From Vibrio viridaestus (GTDB taxonomy: Bacteria > Pseudomonadota > Gammaproteobacteria > Enterobacterales > Vibrionaceae): a stretch of 64,000 nucleotides of DNA. Location: contig NZ_RJVQ01000008.1 of NCBI RefSeq assembly GCF_003856525.1, positions 82,964 through 146,963 on the forward strand. Reading direction: 5' to 3'. This document shows positions 31,051 to 41,080 of the stretch, in pieces. The notes below the pieces were generated by a model that was not told the origin of the DNA, searched no databases, and saw only the letters and a program-made list of their open reading frames with translations. Position 1 is the first letter of the stretch; every line of letters starts with the position of its first letter. The translations under genes and the position numbers were made by a program.

Positions 31051-31770
31051 TTACAGATCTTCGGATTCTTGAGAACGCCCATGACGCTTACCGTGTCTCA
31101 TTCCAGACCTTTCGCCATTAATATGCCCATGTTTTCGATGCTCACGATGATGTCCTCTACCGCGCATCTGTCCCATTTCGTCGTGCTCTTTGAGCTTCGC
31201 TTTGATGCGCTTTACAGTCGAAAGACTCACTTCGGTTTCATCAGCGACTTGCTGTAGTGTCTTACCTTCAAATAACTTTTGCGCAACCGTACGATGCATC
31301 TCCTCATTTCCACGGCGTCCACGGAATTTTTCTTTCCACTTACCCGGATCACATTTCAGAGCACGTCGTCCCATCTCAGCCGCAAACATGCGTTTATGCC
31401 GATCTGACTCAGCATAACCATGCATCATTTTTATCAACGCATCGGTAATCTGATCATCGAGTTTAAATTCGAGATTTTGATTAATTGTTCTTATCGTCAC
31501 ACCGCGTTGGATAAGACTAGTCACGTTGTTAACGCTGGTCAGAAAATCAATACCTAGCTCATCAATCCACCATAAGAAAAGTTCATCTCCGGCGACCAGT
31601 TTAGCATTCAGTTTTTCGTATTCTGGCCTTTCGTCCAATGGCACTCGGCCTTTAATCCCCTTTTCAACAAAAAGCTCAATGTCATCAGACGACTGTTTTA
31701 AGGCTTCGATGCGACGGTCTACATCCTCAATTTTGGGTGACATTCTTAAATATGCATAAGCGTTACTCAT
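31051..31770 (-). CDS. Serine-recombinase-like protein, probably catalytically inactive
   Basis: The N-terminal half has the small serine recombinase (resolvase/invertase) fold: AYLRMS with the nucleophile S11, the beta-strand GDELFLWW, and the long helix TDALIKMMHGYAESDRHKR. A C-terminal helix-turn-helix lies at about residues 167-198 (GKTLQQVADETEVSLSTVKRIKAK). The catalytic DRLGR motif of gamma-delta resolvase (D67, R68, R71) is here DELGI (D70, E71, I74), so two essential arginines are gone. The last 40 residues are rich in His, Arg and Gly. A nested inverted repeat lies just before its ribosome binding site. Likely a DNA-binding regulator rather than an active recombinase (inference). 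Confidence 0.82.
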   Translation of the reverse strand: MSNAYAYLRMSPKIEDVDRRIEALKQSSDDIELFVEKGIKGRVPLDERPEYEKLNAKLVAGDELFLWWIDELGIDFLTSVNNVTSLIQRGVTIRTINQNLEFKLDDQITDALIKMMHGYAESDRHKRMFAAEMGRRALKCDPGKWKEKFRGRRGNEEMHRTVAQKLFEGKTLQQVADETEVSLSTVKRIKAKLKEHDEMGQMRGRGHHREHRKHGHINGERSGMRHGKRHGRSQESEDL

Positions 31771-31782
31771 AATACACCTTTT

Positions 31783-31828
31783 TGGTTCATTTAGTTATTA
31801 GGCTCATAATAACAACAAAAATGAACCA
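31783..31828. repeat. Nested inverted repeat before recombinase-like gene
   Basis: Outer arms TGGTTCATTT (31783-31792) and AAATGAACCA (31819-31828) are perfect. Inside them GTTATTA (31794-31800) and TAATAAC (31807-31813) form a second, almost concentric perfect dyad. The structure starts immediately upstream of the AAAAGGTG ribosome binding site of the recombinase-like gene. It could be its operator or a former crossover site. Confidence 0.85.
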
Positions 31829-31936
31829 GTCAACCAAAAGAGCCAAAACTGACATAAATTTACATTACCTTAAAATAGAGAGTAAAAATTTTTACTAAAC
31901 TAAAAGGGAACTTTATAAAAACAATGTGAGTAGAAA

Positions 31937-32104
31937 ATGCTAAAAGTGATGATAATTCTTAGTTTCTCAATCGTACTATCAGCTTGCCAGCTAACGCGAG
32001 TTGAAGGAAAAGTGGGTGGTACTGACGTCAATGTGTCTGATGGAGGGCATTCATCTAACGGAACCTTCTGCCCACCAGGACAGGCCAAGAAAAATAACTG
32101 CTAA
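31937..32104 (+). CDS. Small 55-residue lipoprotein
   Basis: Short open frame: MLKVMIILSFSIVLSACQ is a type II signal peptide with lipobox LSAC, lipidated cysteine C17. The mature part of about 39 residues contains VGGTDVNVSDGGHSSNG, then FCPPGQAKKNNC with two more cysteines. Position +2 is Gln, so it should go to the outer membrane. A clear terminator follows ten bases after the stop. It resembles the many small unnamed lipoproteins of vibrios; no function known. Ribosome binding site upstream is weak (AGTAGAAA). Confidence 0.72.
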   Translation: MLKVMIILSFSIVLSACQLTRVEGKVGGTDVNVSDGGHSSNGTFCPPGQAKKNNC

Positions 32105-32113
32105 CCACGATAT

Positions 32114-32137
32114 TGGCCCATTTTAAGGGCCATTTTT
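32114..32137. terminator. Terminator between small lipoprotein and HDOD gene
   Basis: TGGCCC-attttaa-GGGCCA followed by TTTTTATT on the plus strand, ten bases after the lipoprotein stop. It also abuts the end of the convergent HDOD gene; the minus side has only AATA, so it mainly serves the plus strand. Confidence 0.85.
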
Positions 32138-33311
32138 ATTCATTATCAATCCCTAACATATCCTGCATTTGGTCGATTAAAACAAACTGAACAGGCTCAG
32201 GAACAATGCTAACAACATCGTGAAAATCATGTTTTGTTTTCACTTTCGAGAGTAGACCAGCAATTCCAACGATACTGGTTAGTACCTCATTATCGTCAAT
32301 ACTGCTAAACCGAAAATTTTGTTGATTAAGAATCATATTGCCGATTTCTAATTCGTACCCCCAAACTGTGAGCAAATACGCTGCAGCAATATGCGTGTCA
32401 GCAAACCCCTCTTGGAAGTGCATACTATTATCAAGCTGATCAAGTGCTACATCTTGAGATAATAAGGCAATCGAACCGATTGAAGTCAGTAGCGAAGCAA
32501 CAAACACCTTGTCTTCTTCGACCTTACTGCGCCCCAAAGTTTTAGCTAAATGCCTTGCAATCGAACCCGACCGGATAGACTGTTCAACGATACTTTCGTG
32601 TTGTGCGGCAGTTAATTTATTGCCAACAACTTTGACTGACATTGATACGGCGATGGCCTCGACTAATGAGGCCCCTAATCTGTTCACCACCTCAACTAAA
32701 GAATCAGTCGTTCGTCTGAACCCCATTAGAGATGAATTAGCAACTTGAAGTAATTTAGCCACCAGAGCCGGTTCATGTCCGATCACATTGACGACTTGCT
32801 TTGTCTCATAATTTGGTTGAGCAAGAAGACTCTGCAACTCAACGATGTACTTCGGAAGAACGGGTAAGAGAGTACATCGACCAAGCTTTTCTCGGCATGA
32901 ATGGCTAAATGGTAACTGGTGTATCCGTTCTGCATGAATGAAAAGATTTTCAAAGTCTTCTATAGCAAAAGGCTTAGAAATAACAACATGAGCATAGTCA
33001 TAAACTGTTTGTGCTTTACTTTCCTCTATCTCTTCACTAAGAAGAACACGAATGGCATTAGGGCAGGCACTTACAATCCCTTTCAATAGCTCATCACCAC
33101 GCAGACTTGGCAGTGTCAGGTCGCAAATAAAAATATCGATAGGAGCCCTCGGCGGCACTCGCCAATTTTTATACCACGTCTTAGGATCATCGTAGGCTTT
33201 AATATTCCAATCCGGCCTAAGACTACGACAAAGCTTAGTCACATTTTTTAAGATAAATTTATCATCATCTAAACAGACAACGGTCATCGATTCAGTCACG
33301 CGTCTCTCCAT
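32136..33311 (-). CDS. Response regulator with HDOD output domain
   Basis: A receiver domain (about residues 8-125; acidic D15-D17, phospho-acceptor D64 in ICDLTLPSLRGDE, lysine in VISKPF) is joined to an HDOD domain (about 145-345), a metal-free relative of HD phosphohydrolases. In vibrios and others such proteins act in cyclic di-GMP, motility or stress signalling, but the specific role is unknown. 391 residues. A start at 33287 (MTVVCLDDD) is an alternative. It follows the HAD phosphatase gene by 21 bases on the same strand. Confidence 0.85.
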   Translation of the reverse strand: MERRVTESMTVVCLDDDKFILKNVTKLCRSLRPDWNIKAYDDPKTWYKNWRVPPRAPIDIFICDLTLPSLRGDELLKGIVSACPNAIRVLLSEEIEESKAQTVYDYAHVVISKPFAIEDFENLFIHAERIHQLPFSHSCREKLGRCTLLPVLPKYIVELQSLLAQPNYETKQVVNVIGHEPALVAKLLQVANSSLMGFRRTTDSLVEVVNRLGASLVEAIAVSMSVKVVGNKLTAAQHESIVEQSIRSGSIARHLAKTLGRSKVEEDKVFVASLLTSIGSIALLSQDVALDQLDNSMHFQEGFADTHIAAAYLLTVWGYELEIGNMILNQQNFRFSSIDDNEVLTSIVGIAGLLSKVKTKHDFHDVVSIVPEPVQFVLIDQMQDMLGIDNE

Positions 33312-33332
33312 GGTGATTTTGAGATTACAGTT

Positions 33333-34154
33333 TTAGGACAAAAAGGTTTTCTCTAATAGCTTAGCCAGTCCATCACCCTCATTTGTCGTCGTGCAGACTT
33401 CATCGGCGATTGATTGGACATCGGGTTCTGCGTTTTTCATGGCAACTCCGTACCCAGCAAATTTAAGCATTGAAACATCATTAAAGTTGTCGCCGACGGC
33501 CATGACCTCGTTTGGTAATATTCCGATCGATTCAATATACTGGGCTAGTCGATTTCCTTTGCTATTGCCTGCTGGCGCACAGTCAACACGATTAAACCAA
33601 GATTGCTCTGGATTAAAGGTAGCCTGAACCCACGGGTCATGCAAAATAGACGTTAGCGTTTCGGGTAAGCCTTCCAAAACAATTTTCCACACATACTCTG
33701 CGGACTGAATAGCCTCTTCAAATGAATGTGTTGCTGCAATTTTTGGTCGTTCACTTTCGGGAAAAGATTTTGCCCAATGAACCAATCCATCGATGTAATC
33801 CACAGGATTTTGTTCCGAATACAGCATAGCATCTGCAACGTAAAGAACCTGCTTCATTCCCGCATCCTTCGCCATATTGAAAAAACGTAATGCATCTTGT
33901 TTTTTTAAGGCATTTTCCATCAGTACTTTTTGGTTTGCGAAGTCATAAACATAAGTACCATTGCAACATATCGCAGGAGTCGTTAGCGCTAATTCTTTGT
34001 GGTATGGCTGTGCTGCAACATGATGACGGCCTGTGACAAATAGCACATGCGTTTTTTCCTTTACAGCAGTCAGCACATCTTTTAGATAAGGCGAGATAAT
34101 ATGATCATTTGAAAGAACAGTTCCATCCATGTCTAAAGCAAGTAGTTTGTACAT
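33333..34154 (-). CDS. Cof-type HAD-IIB sugar-phosphate phosphatase
   Basis: HAD superfamily hydrolase of subfamily IIB, 273 residues. Motif I is LDMDGTVLSND with nucleophile D8 and acid D10; motif II VTGRH, and motifs III/IV GNSKGNRLAQY and AVGDNFNDVSMLKFAGYGVAMKNA. Relatives (YidA, Cof, YbiV) dephosphorylate sugar phosphates, pyridoxal phosphate or HMP-PP; which one applies here cannot be decided. It is the first gene of a pair with the HDOD protein. Confidence 0.88.
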   Translation of the reverse strand: MYKLLALDMDGTVLSNDHIISPYLKDVLTAVKEKTHVLFVTGRHHVAAQPYHKELALTTPAICCNGTYVYDFANQKVLMENALKKQDALRFFNMAKDAGMKQVLYVADAMLYSEQNPVDYIDGLVHWAKSFPESERPKIAATHSFEEAIQSAEYVWKIVLEGLPETLTSILHDPWVQATFNPEQSWFNRVDCAPAGNSKGNRLAQYIESIGILPNEVMAVGDNFNDVSMLKFAGYGVAMKNAEPDVQSIADEVCTTTNEGDGLAKLLEKTFLS

Positions 34155-34339
34155 GAGTTCCTCTCGTTTTTGAACGTTATAATTATACTTTTGAAATCGG
34201 TTAATAATTCGACTAGATACTTTGCAATCATATCATATACAATTGGTTGATAGTGTTTTTCGTTCATTTGACTACACCTATCTCTCAGCTTTCACTCACA
34301 CAACCGTTTTCGATTTTAACTCTTTCCATTTGAGGATGT

Positions 34340-35203
34340 ATGTTCGGTATTATTGCCAGCTTTATTGGCGCTTTCTTTCAGGCACTCAATTACTTTGTTA
34401 CCCAAGTATCTCAACGCGGACATAACTACTCCGCGACCCAGATTCTTATCGCTATTCATATCTGCATGGCGGTTATACTTGCTTTTCCCCTCATATTTCT
34501 AGGCTACTGGCAGTATTTTTCTTTCTCTGATTACGAGTTGTTATTGAGAGCAAATATCCCATACCTGTTAGGACAGTTTCTGCTTTTTAGTGCTATTCGA
34601 ATTAGCGACAGTTCGATTGTTTCTCCCTTGCTCGTTCTCAAAATACCCGCCATCGCTCTAGTGAGTATTTTTATTTTTCACAGTGAGTTAAGTACGATTC
34701 AGTGGTTGTCTATCGCAATCATCATTTACCTTGCTTATTCAATATCATCAACATCTGGGAAATTGGATATCAAACCCGCTTTATTCGTACTGGGTGCCAG
34801 TATCTGTTATGGATTTTCAGATATTGGCATTACGGAATACACCAAGCTCTATCCGCAATTGAGCGTCACAGAAAGTACTATGGTCACAGTGACCATTAAT
34901 TACTTCTTTTGTGGCGTGGTGATGTTAATCGTCGCTCCAATGTTTAAAGTCCCCCTATCCGCTGCTTATCACATGAAATGGTCTGCCGTTACCTGGATTG
35001 TAGGTGTTGTACTACTCGTCATCGGATTTAAAATTTCCGGCGTGTTAGAGGCCAATGTCATTCAGTCATTACGAGGGGTTCTGGGAGTCCTAATAAGTTT
35101 CGTTGCTCTGAGGATTCCACTTAATAAAGAGAACGGAGTCTGGATGACAAAATTTAAATTATCGCTACTTATGGTTGGCGGTGTAGGATTGTTCTACTCG
35201 TAA
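34340..35203 (+). CDS. EamA/DMT-family permease
   Basis: A 287-residue membrane protein with ten predicted helices in two EamA repeats (about 1-135 and 150-287), as usual for drug/metabolite transporters. TTTGAGG lies at proper distance before the ATG. The substrate is unknown. It is a single gene followed by a strong terminator and convergent with the efflux operon. Confidence 0.82.
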   Translation: MFGIIASFIGAFFQALNYFVTQVSQRGHNYSATQILIAIHICMAVILAFPLIFLGYWQYFSFSDYELLLRANIPYLLGQFLLFSAIRISDSSIVSPLLVLKIPAIALVSIFIFHSELSTIQWLSIAIIIYLAYSISSTSGKLDIKPALFVLGASICYGFSDIGITEYTKLYPQLSVTESTMVTVTINYFFCGVVMLIVAPMFKVPLSAAYHMKWSAVTWIVGVVLLVIGFKISGVLEANVIQSLRGVLGVLISFVALRIPLNKENGVWMTKFKLSLLMVGGVGLFYS

Positions 35204-35226
35204 TTGGCACTTCCGATTTCAGATAC

Positions 35227-35254
35227 AAAAAAAGCGTGCTTAGGCACGCTTTTT
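35227..35254. terminator. Bidirectional terminator, permease / RND operon
   Basis: AAAAAAAGCGTGC-ttag-GCACGCTTTTT: a perfect GC-rich stem with A and T flanks, 23 bases after the permease stop and 18 bases before the end of the convergent outer-membrane factor gene. Confidence 0.93.
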
Positions 35255-35271
35255 CAATTTCTAACAGCAAA

Positions 35272-36720
35272 CTATTCTTCGCTATTGTCCATTTCGTCTA
35301 TCGCATTCGATACGGAAGTTGACTGCTCATTATCCGCTGCAGTCCAACCACCACCTAATGCTTTATACAGATTAATTCGGCTGGTTAAAAGGCTCAGATG
35401 AGACGTCAATTCGCTCTCACGAGCACTGAACAGAGAACGCTGCGCATCCAGGAGGTCGATATAACTATCGTTCCCTTTTTCGTAACGCATTTTCGCTAAA
35501 TCATAGTACTGTTCATTCGCTTGTAAATTTGCCTTTTGAGCATCCCACTCCTCTAGATAGTGCTTCTGACCCAATAATGCATCAGAGACTTCTTTAAAAG
35601 CAGTTTCGATTGCCTGTTGATACGCGATAACAGAAGACTGTTTCTCTATCTTCGCTAAATCAAGGTTTGCGGAGTTATTGCCCCAGTCAAAAATAGGAAC
35701 AGTAATCGACGGTATAAACGACCAATACTGAGAACCACCGCTGAACAGGTTATCCAATGACTGACTTGCACTACCATATCCAGCCGTCAGACTAATAGTT
35801 GGGAAGAAAGCAGCACGAGCAGCACCGATATTCGCGTTAGACGCTCTTAACGTATGTTCCGCTGCTAAAATATCCGGTCTGGCCAACAACAGATCCGATG
35901 AAGCGCCTACCTTTAGCTCAGAAAGGAATTTCCCTTCTTCGTCTGGGAGTTTTCCTAAGTAGCTTTTATCGATAGGTGCACCAACAAGTTGCCTTAACGT
36001 GTTGTATTCCTGAGCTACCGACAAGCGATATTGGGCTGCAGTCGCCTGAGCACTATAAAGCGCGGTCTTACTCTGAGCCAAAGTCAATGCGTCACTGTAA
36101 CCAGCATCATAACGCGTCTGCACCAGCTTTAGTGTTTCTTCATAAGCATCAACAGTATCATTTGTCAGTGCTAGCAGTTCCTGATCAGCAAGCAGTGACA
36201 TGTAACTCGTCGCAACTTCTGCAATCAGAGAAATCACAGCACTTCGGCGAGTTTCATCTTCTGATAGATAAGATTCTAGAGCTTCATCAGACAAACTCTT
36301 TACACGGCCAAACAAATCAAGTTCATAACTGCTGACACCAACGGTAGCCGTTTTGTAATGATTGTAGCTCGTACCTTGTCCAGTATAGTTATTTGAATAA
36401 CGTTGATTGGTTACCGTACCCGAAGCATCCAACCCTGGATAACGATCGGAATCCTGAATTTTATACTGAGCACGTAACGAGGCCACATTAAGAATCGTTT
36501 GACGCAGGTCTTTGTTGTTCTTAAGTGCCATTTCAACCAAGCTTTGAAGACGCTCATCAGCCATGAATGTCTTCCAGTCTGGTAAAACAGTTTGATCGGA
36601 TGCCTTATCAACGCCTGTCCAGCCTGCCGTTGTCGGAGCTTCAGGACGTTGATAATCGGGTGCCATACTACACCCGGTTAACACTGCTGCGACCATCAAA
36701 GAGACTATTTTTATTTGCAT
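35272..36720 (-). CDS. RND efflux outer-membrane factor (OprM/NodT family)
   Basis: A 482-residue lipoprotein: signal peptide with lipobox LTGC (C17) followed by SMAPDYQRP, typical of the OprM/CusC family, then two outer-membrane efflux repeats with long helices (about 60-270 and 280-465). It forms the trimeric channel-tunnel for the pump encoded upstream. Its first base overlaps the stop of the pump gene, so the three subunits are co-translated. Tail EQSTSVSNAIDEMDNSEE is acidic. Confidence 0.92.
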   Translation of the reverse strand: MQIKIVSLMVAAVLTGCSMAPDYQRPEAPTTAGWTGVDKASDQTVLPDWKTFMADERLQSLVEMALKNNKDLRQTILNVASLRAQYKIQDSDRYPGLDASGTVTNQRYSNNYTGQGTSYNHYKTATVGVSSYELDLFGRVKSLSDEALESYLSEDETRRSAVISLIAEVATSYMSLLADQELLALTNDTVDAYEETLKLVQTRYDAGYSDALTLAQSKTALYSAQATAAQYRLSVAQEYNTLRQLVGAPIDKSYLGKLPDEEGKFLSELKVGASSDLLLARPDILAAEHTLRASNANIGAARAAFFPTISLTAGYGSASQSLDNLFSGGSQYWSFIPSITVPIFDWGNNSANLDLAKIEKQSSVIAYQQAIETAFKEVSDALLGQKHYLEEWDAQKANLQANEQYYDLAKMRYEKGNDSYIDLLDAQRSLFSARESELTSHLSLLTSRINLYKALGGGWTAADNEQSTSVSNAIDEMDNSEE

Positions 36721-39700
36721 TACTTAGTGTCCTCTTGAGTCTCAATCGCTTTGAGATTATGCGGTTTAGTTCTGAACAAACGCATAACCATGACAAAGAA
36801 TACTGGTACAAAGAATATTGATAGTATCGTTGCCGACAGCATACCACCAACTACCCCCCAACCGATCGCATTACGAGACGCGGCACCTGCTCCAGAACTC
36901 AGAGCCAGAGGTAACACGCCTAGGATAAAGGCAAACGACGTCATCATGATTGGGCGTAAACGCATACGACAAGCTTCAATCGTGGCCTTAATTAAGTCCA
37001 TACCTTCGTCGTACTGAGCTTTCGCAAATTCAACAATCAGGATAGCGTTCTTCGCTGACAAACCAATCGTCGTCAACAAGCCTACCTGGAAGTATACATC
37101 GTTCGATAAACCTTTTAAGGTTGTTGCCAACACGGCACCTAATATACCCAGAGGTACAATTAGGATAACGGAGAACGGAACACTCCAGCTTTCATACAAT
37201 GCAGCCAGTGCAAGGAAGACGATTAGCAACGAAATCCCGTAAAGTAATCCCGCTTGGGAAGAAGATTGTTTCTCTTGATAAGAGATACCGCCCCATTCAA
37301 TTCCATAGCCAGCAGGTAATTTTTTCGCTAAGGCTTCCATCTCATTCATTGCCTCACCCGAACTACTACCTTCCGCAGCAGAACCTTGAATGTTGACTGA
37401 AGGAGCACCATTGAAACGTTCTAAACGAGGAGAACCATAAGTCCAACGATAGCTAGCAAACGCGTCAAATGGAACCATATCCCCATCAGAGTTACGCACA
37501 TGCCACAAGCTTAGGTCCTCTGGGTTCATACGATACGGCGCATCAGCCTGAACATAAACTTTTTTGATACGACCATTATCGATAAAGTCGTTAACGTACG
37601 ATGAACCCCAAGCAGTAGACAATGTAGTGTTGATATCACTAACAGATACGTCCATTGCCATTGCTTTCTCGTAGTCGATATCAATGCGGAACTGAGGACC
37701 ATCACTCATACCATTTGGACGAACGCCTGAAAGTTTCGGATCCTGAGCCGCCATACCGAGCAGTTGATTACGCGCTTGAACTAATTTCTCATGGCCCTGG
37801 TTACCACGGTCAACCAAATAAGCATCAAAACCACTTGATGTGCCTAAACCTGGTACAGCAGGTAAGTTAAATGCAAACACCTGAGCTTCTTTGATCGTTG
37901 CGAAATATCCGTAAGCCCGACCAATAATCGCATTTACGGCTTGAGATGGATTAGTACGTTCATCCCAATCTTTTAGTTTCACAAACGCCATGCCCATATT
38001 TTGGCCTGAACCAGCGAAACTGAAGCCTGCGATAGTGAAGATAGAATCAACGTTGTCTTTTTCCTGATTGAGGAAGTACTCACGCAGTTTCTTGTTGACA
38101 TCAAGAGTTCGCTCTTGGCTCGCGCCTGTTGGCAGCGTCACCATCATCATAAACATGCCTTGGTCTTCTTCAGGAAGGAATGATCCAGGCAGTCTTTGCC
38201 ACATCACTGTCAACCCACCGACGATAATCAGATAAATGATACCGAAACGTACTTTACGCGAAACGTTTCTCGACACCATATTTCGGTATTTTTCTGTACC
38301 TTTGTTAAATCCAGTATTGAACCAAGCAAGCGGGCCATGTTGAATGTGCTGTTCGCCCTCTTTACGAGGTTTTAGAATCGTCGCACATAATGCAGGCGTT
38401 AAGATCATCGCAACAAGAACAGAAAGTACCATTGCCGATACGATTGTTAATGAGAACTGACGATAAATTTCACCAGAAGCCCCACCGAAGAATGCCATTG
38501 GGATGAATACAGCACTCAGTACCAATGCAATACCAACCAATGCGCCAGTGATTTGCCCCATCGATTTTCGGGTAGCCTCTAAAGGCGGGAGACCGTCTTC
38601 TTCCATGACCCTCTCGACGTTTTCGACAACAACGATAGCATCATCCACCAGTAGGCCGATGGCGAGCACCAAACCAAACATCGTTAACGTATTAATCGAA
38701 TAGCCGAACGCAGCCATGATACCGAACGTACCAAGTAAAACGACGGGCACTGCAATTGTAGGAATTAACGTTGCACGGAAGTTCTGCAAGAAAACGAACA
38801 TGACAATGAATACAAGCACAACAGCTTCGATCAGTGTATGAACCACTTCTTCAATCGAAATTTTAACGAATGGAGTCGTATCATATGGGTAAACGACTTT
38901 CATTCCGTCCGGGAAGAAAGGTTCAAGTTCACTGATTTTTGCTCTTACGTTATTGGCTGTGTCCAGAGCATTTGCTCCTGTCGCCAATTTAACTGCAATA
39001 CCCGTTGAGTATTTACCGTTAAAACGAGCCTGTGCCTGATACGTTTCAGCACCCATTTCAACACGAGCGACGTCTTTAACTCGAATCTGAGAACCATCAC
39101 TATTTACTTTTAATAAGATATTCTCAAACTGGTCTACTGTACTCAATCGACCTTGAGCTGTAATTGTTGCCGTCAACTGTTGACCCGGTACTGAAGGAGT
39201 TCCGCCAAGGTTACCTACAGAAATCTGTGTGTTTTGGCTAGAAATAGCGCTCGTCACATCAGATGGCGTCAAACTAAACTTGTTTAGCTTATTTGGGTCT
39301 AACCAAATTCGCATCGAGTGTTGACCACCAAACACCTGGACTTCACCCACACCACTAACACGGCTTAGAGAGTCTTTTACATTAGAAACAACGTAGTCAG
39401 CTAGCTCTGTGTTATTCATCGAGCCATCTTGAGAGATGAAACCAACGACCATTAAAAAGCTACTGGTCGCTTTGGCTGTAGTGATACCTGTGTTAACAAC
39501 CGAGTCAGGCAGTGTTGACTCCACAGCACTTAGCTTGTTCTGCACTTGGACCTGAGCGATATCCGCATCGGTTCCAGTCGCAAACGTCAACTGAATCTGG
39601 AAACGACCAGATGAGTCACTGGTTGAGTTCATGTAAAGCAAGTTATCAATACCGTTCATGTTCTGTTCGATAACCTGCGTTACACTGTCTTCCACCGTCT

Positions 39701-39863
39701 TAGCCGAAGCACCTGTGTACGTACCAGAGATACTGATTGCTGGTGGCGCGATTTGCGGATACTGTTCGATAGGGAGTTCTTCAATAGAAAGTATCCCTGC
39801 CAGCATAATTAGTATCGCTATCACCCACGCAAATATGGGTCTATCGATAAAAAAGCGAGCCAT
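36720..39863 (-). CDS. RND multidrug efflux pump, AcrB/HAE1 family
   Basis: A 1047-residue proton-driven pump with 12 membrane helices and two large periplasmic loops (about 30-335 and 560-865). The proton-relay aspartates are present in [16 protein letters not shown] in helix 4, and a lysine in helix 10 ([18 protein letters not shown]) pairs with them. N-terminus [17 protein letters not shown] is classical AcrB. Likely substrates are hydrophobic drugs, bile salts or dyes, by family. Middle gene of the tripartite operon. Confidence 0.96.
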   Translation of the reverse strand: MARFFIDRPIFAWVIAILIMLAGILSIEELPIEQYPQIAPPAISISGTYTGASAKTVEDSVTQVIEQNMNGIDNLLYMNSTSDSSGRFQIQLTFATGTDADIAQVQVQNKLSAVESTLPDSVVNTGITTAKATSSFLMVVGFISQDGSMNNTELADYVVSNVKDSLSRVSGVGEVQVFGGQHSMRIWLDPNKLNKFSLTPSDVTSAISSQNTQISVGNLGGTPSVPGQQLTATITAQGRLSTVDQFENILLKVNSDGSQIRVKDVARVEMGAETYQAQARFNGKYSTGIAVKLATGANALDTANNVRAKISELEPFFPDGMKVVYPYDTTPFVKISIEEVVHTLIEAVVLVFIVMFVFLQNFRATLIPTIAVPVVLLGTFGIMAAFGYSINTLTMFGLVLAIGLLVDDAIVVVENVERVMEEDGLPPLEATRKSMGQITGALVGIALVLSAVFIPMAFFGGASGEIYRQFSLTIVSAMVLSVLVAMILTPALCATILKPRKEGEQHIQHGPLAWFNTGFNKGTEKYRNMVSRNVSRKVRFGIIYLIIVGGLTVMWQRLPGSFLPEEDQGMFMMMVTLPTGASQERTLDVNKKLREYFLNQEKDNVDSIFTIAGFSFAGSGQNMGMAFVKLKDWDERTNPSQAVNAIIGRAYGYFATIKEAQVFAFNLPAVPGLGTSSGFDAYLVDRGNQGHEKLVQARNQLLGMAAQDPKLSGVRPNGMSDGPQFRIDIDYEKAMAMDVSVSDINTTLSTAWGSSYVNDFIDNGRIKKVYVQADAPYRMNPEDLSLWHVRNSDGDMVPFDAFASYRWTYGSPRLERFNGAPSVNIQGSAAEGSSSGEAMNEMEALAKKLPAGYGIEWGGISYQEKQSSSQAGLLYGISLLIVFLALAALYESWSVPFSVILIVPLGILGAVLATTLKGLSNDVYFQVGLLTTIGLSAKNAILIVEFAKAQYDEGMDLIKATIEACRMRLRPIMMTSFAFILGVLPLALSSGAGAASRNAIGWGVVGGMLSATILSIFFVPVFFVMVMRLFRTKPHNLKAIETQEDTK

Positions 39864-39866
39864 AAA

Positions 39867-41030
39867 TTATTGTCCTTTCTTTTCGCTGCTTTGTTGAGTT
39901 GGATTGACAACAGCACCATCACTGATTTTCTGAAGTCCACTCACGATGATCTGATCACCATCTTTAAGACCTGATGTGACTAGCCAGCTTTGGTCAATAA
40001 CTCGCTCAGTGGTTATCTGACGATCTTCCACTTTATTGTCAGCACCAACAAGTTTCACATGAGCATTGCCTTGAGTATCGCGAGTTACAGCAGCTTGGGG
40101 GACAAGAAACGCATTTTCTTTGTAATCAACAGGAACACTTGCTCTAACATATAAACCCGGGAGTAAAAGATGATCTTTGTTAGGCAATAGTGCTCTGAGT
40201 GTTACCGTACCAGTGCTTTCATCTACGCTAGCGTCAGCAAACTGCAGAGTTGCTTCTTGCTTGATTTCCGTACCGTCATCAAGTGTTAACTTAATTCCTG
40301 ATAGTTTTTTCGCCATTTCACCGTTATCGTCCTTAGCATGTTGACGCAGCTTAAGGACCTCACTACTTGGTTGAGACATATCAACATAAAGTGGATCGAT
40401 TTGACGAATTGTCGCTAAGTAATCAGACTGCGCAGCAGTCACAAGAGCGCCTTCACTTACGTCAGATTTACCAATTCGACCCGATATTGGAGCCTTAATT
40501 TTGGTATAACCTAAATCAATCTGTGCAGATTTGACGGCTGCTTTAGCGGACATTACAGATGCGTTAGCTTCGCGATAAGTCGCCAGCGCATCTTCATAGT
40601 CCTGCTCACTGATAGCACGGTTCTTAACCAGCCCCTCATAACGATCTGCCTGCATCTTAGCTTTTTCTAACGTTGCTTGAGCAGACGCTAAATCGGCTTT
40701 TGCACTGTCTAATGCAACTTCGTAAGTAGATGGGTCAATTTGATAAAGGACATCGCCTTTCTTGACAGAACTACCTTCAACAAAAAATCGCTTAAGAATA
40801 ATACCATCAACCTGAGGGCGAACTTCTGCCGTACGATACGCGCTAGTTCTACCAGGAAGCTTATCTGTAAGCTCAATCGCTTGCGACTGAATAACAATAG
40901 AATCAACAGCGACAGCCTGAGGTTGTTGAGATGTAGCCTGAGCCGAGGACTCGTCCTGACAGCCTGCAAGCGCTAGCGCAAGACCCACGGCCAAAACCGA
41001 CTTGCTGAATAAAGGACGGACTTTCGTCAT
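39867..41030 (-). CDS. RND efflux periplasmic adaptor (AcrA family)
   Basis: A 387-residue membrane-fusion lipoprotein: signal peptide with lipobox LAGC (C24), then the barrel-sandwich (lipoyl) halves around a helical hairpin (about 100-165, rich in Ala, Lys and Glu), and beta-barrel and membrane-proximal domains. AGGAGA lies seven bases before the ATG. First gene of the efflux operon; three bases separate it from the pump. A 14-bp palindrome 50 bases upstream could bind a repressor, but no regulator gene is adjacent. Confidence 0.94.
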   Translation of the reverse strand: MTKVRPLFSKSVLAVGLALALAGCQDESSAQATSQQPQAVAVDSIVIQSQAIELTDKLPGRTSAYRTAEVRPQVDGIILKRFFVEGSSVKKGDVLYQIDPSTYEVALDSAKADLASAQATLEKAKMQADRYEGLVKNRAISEQDYEDALATYREANASVMSAKAAVKSAQIDLGYTKIKAPISGRIGKSDVSEGALVTAAQSDYLATIRQIDPLYVDMSQPSSEVLKLRQHAKDDNGEMAKKLSGIKLTLDDGTEIKQEATLQFADASVDESTGTVTLRALLPNKDHLLLPGLYVRASVPVDYKENAFLVPQAAVTRDTQGNAHVKLVGADNKVEDRQITTERVIDQSWLVTSGLKDGDQIIVSGLQKISDGAVVNPTQQSSEKKGQ

Positions 41031-41080
41031 TATATCTCTCCTGAAAGTTAAAGTTCTTTCTTATCAAATGAAACATTCCT

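Noticed and set aside
31900-32088. 62-codon minus-strand frame opposite the small lipoprotein
   Set aside because: No recognisable features; the plus strand has a lipobox signal and terminator, so that strand is the coding one.
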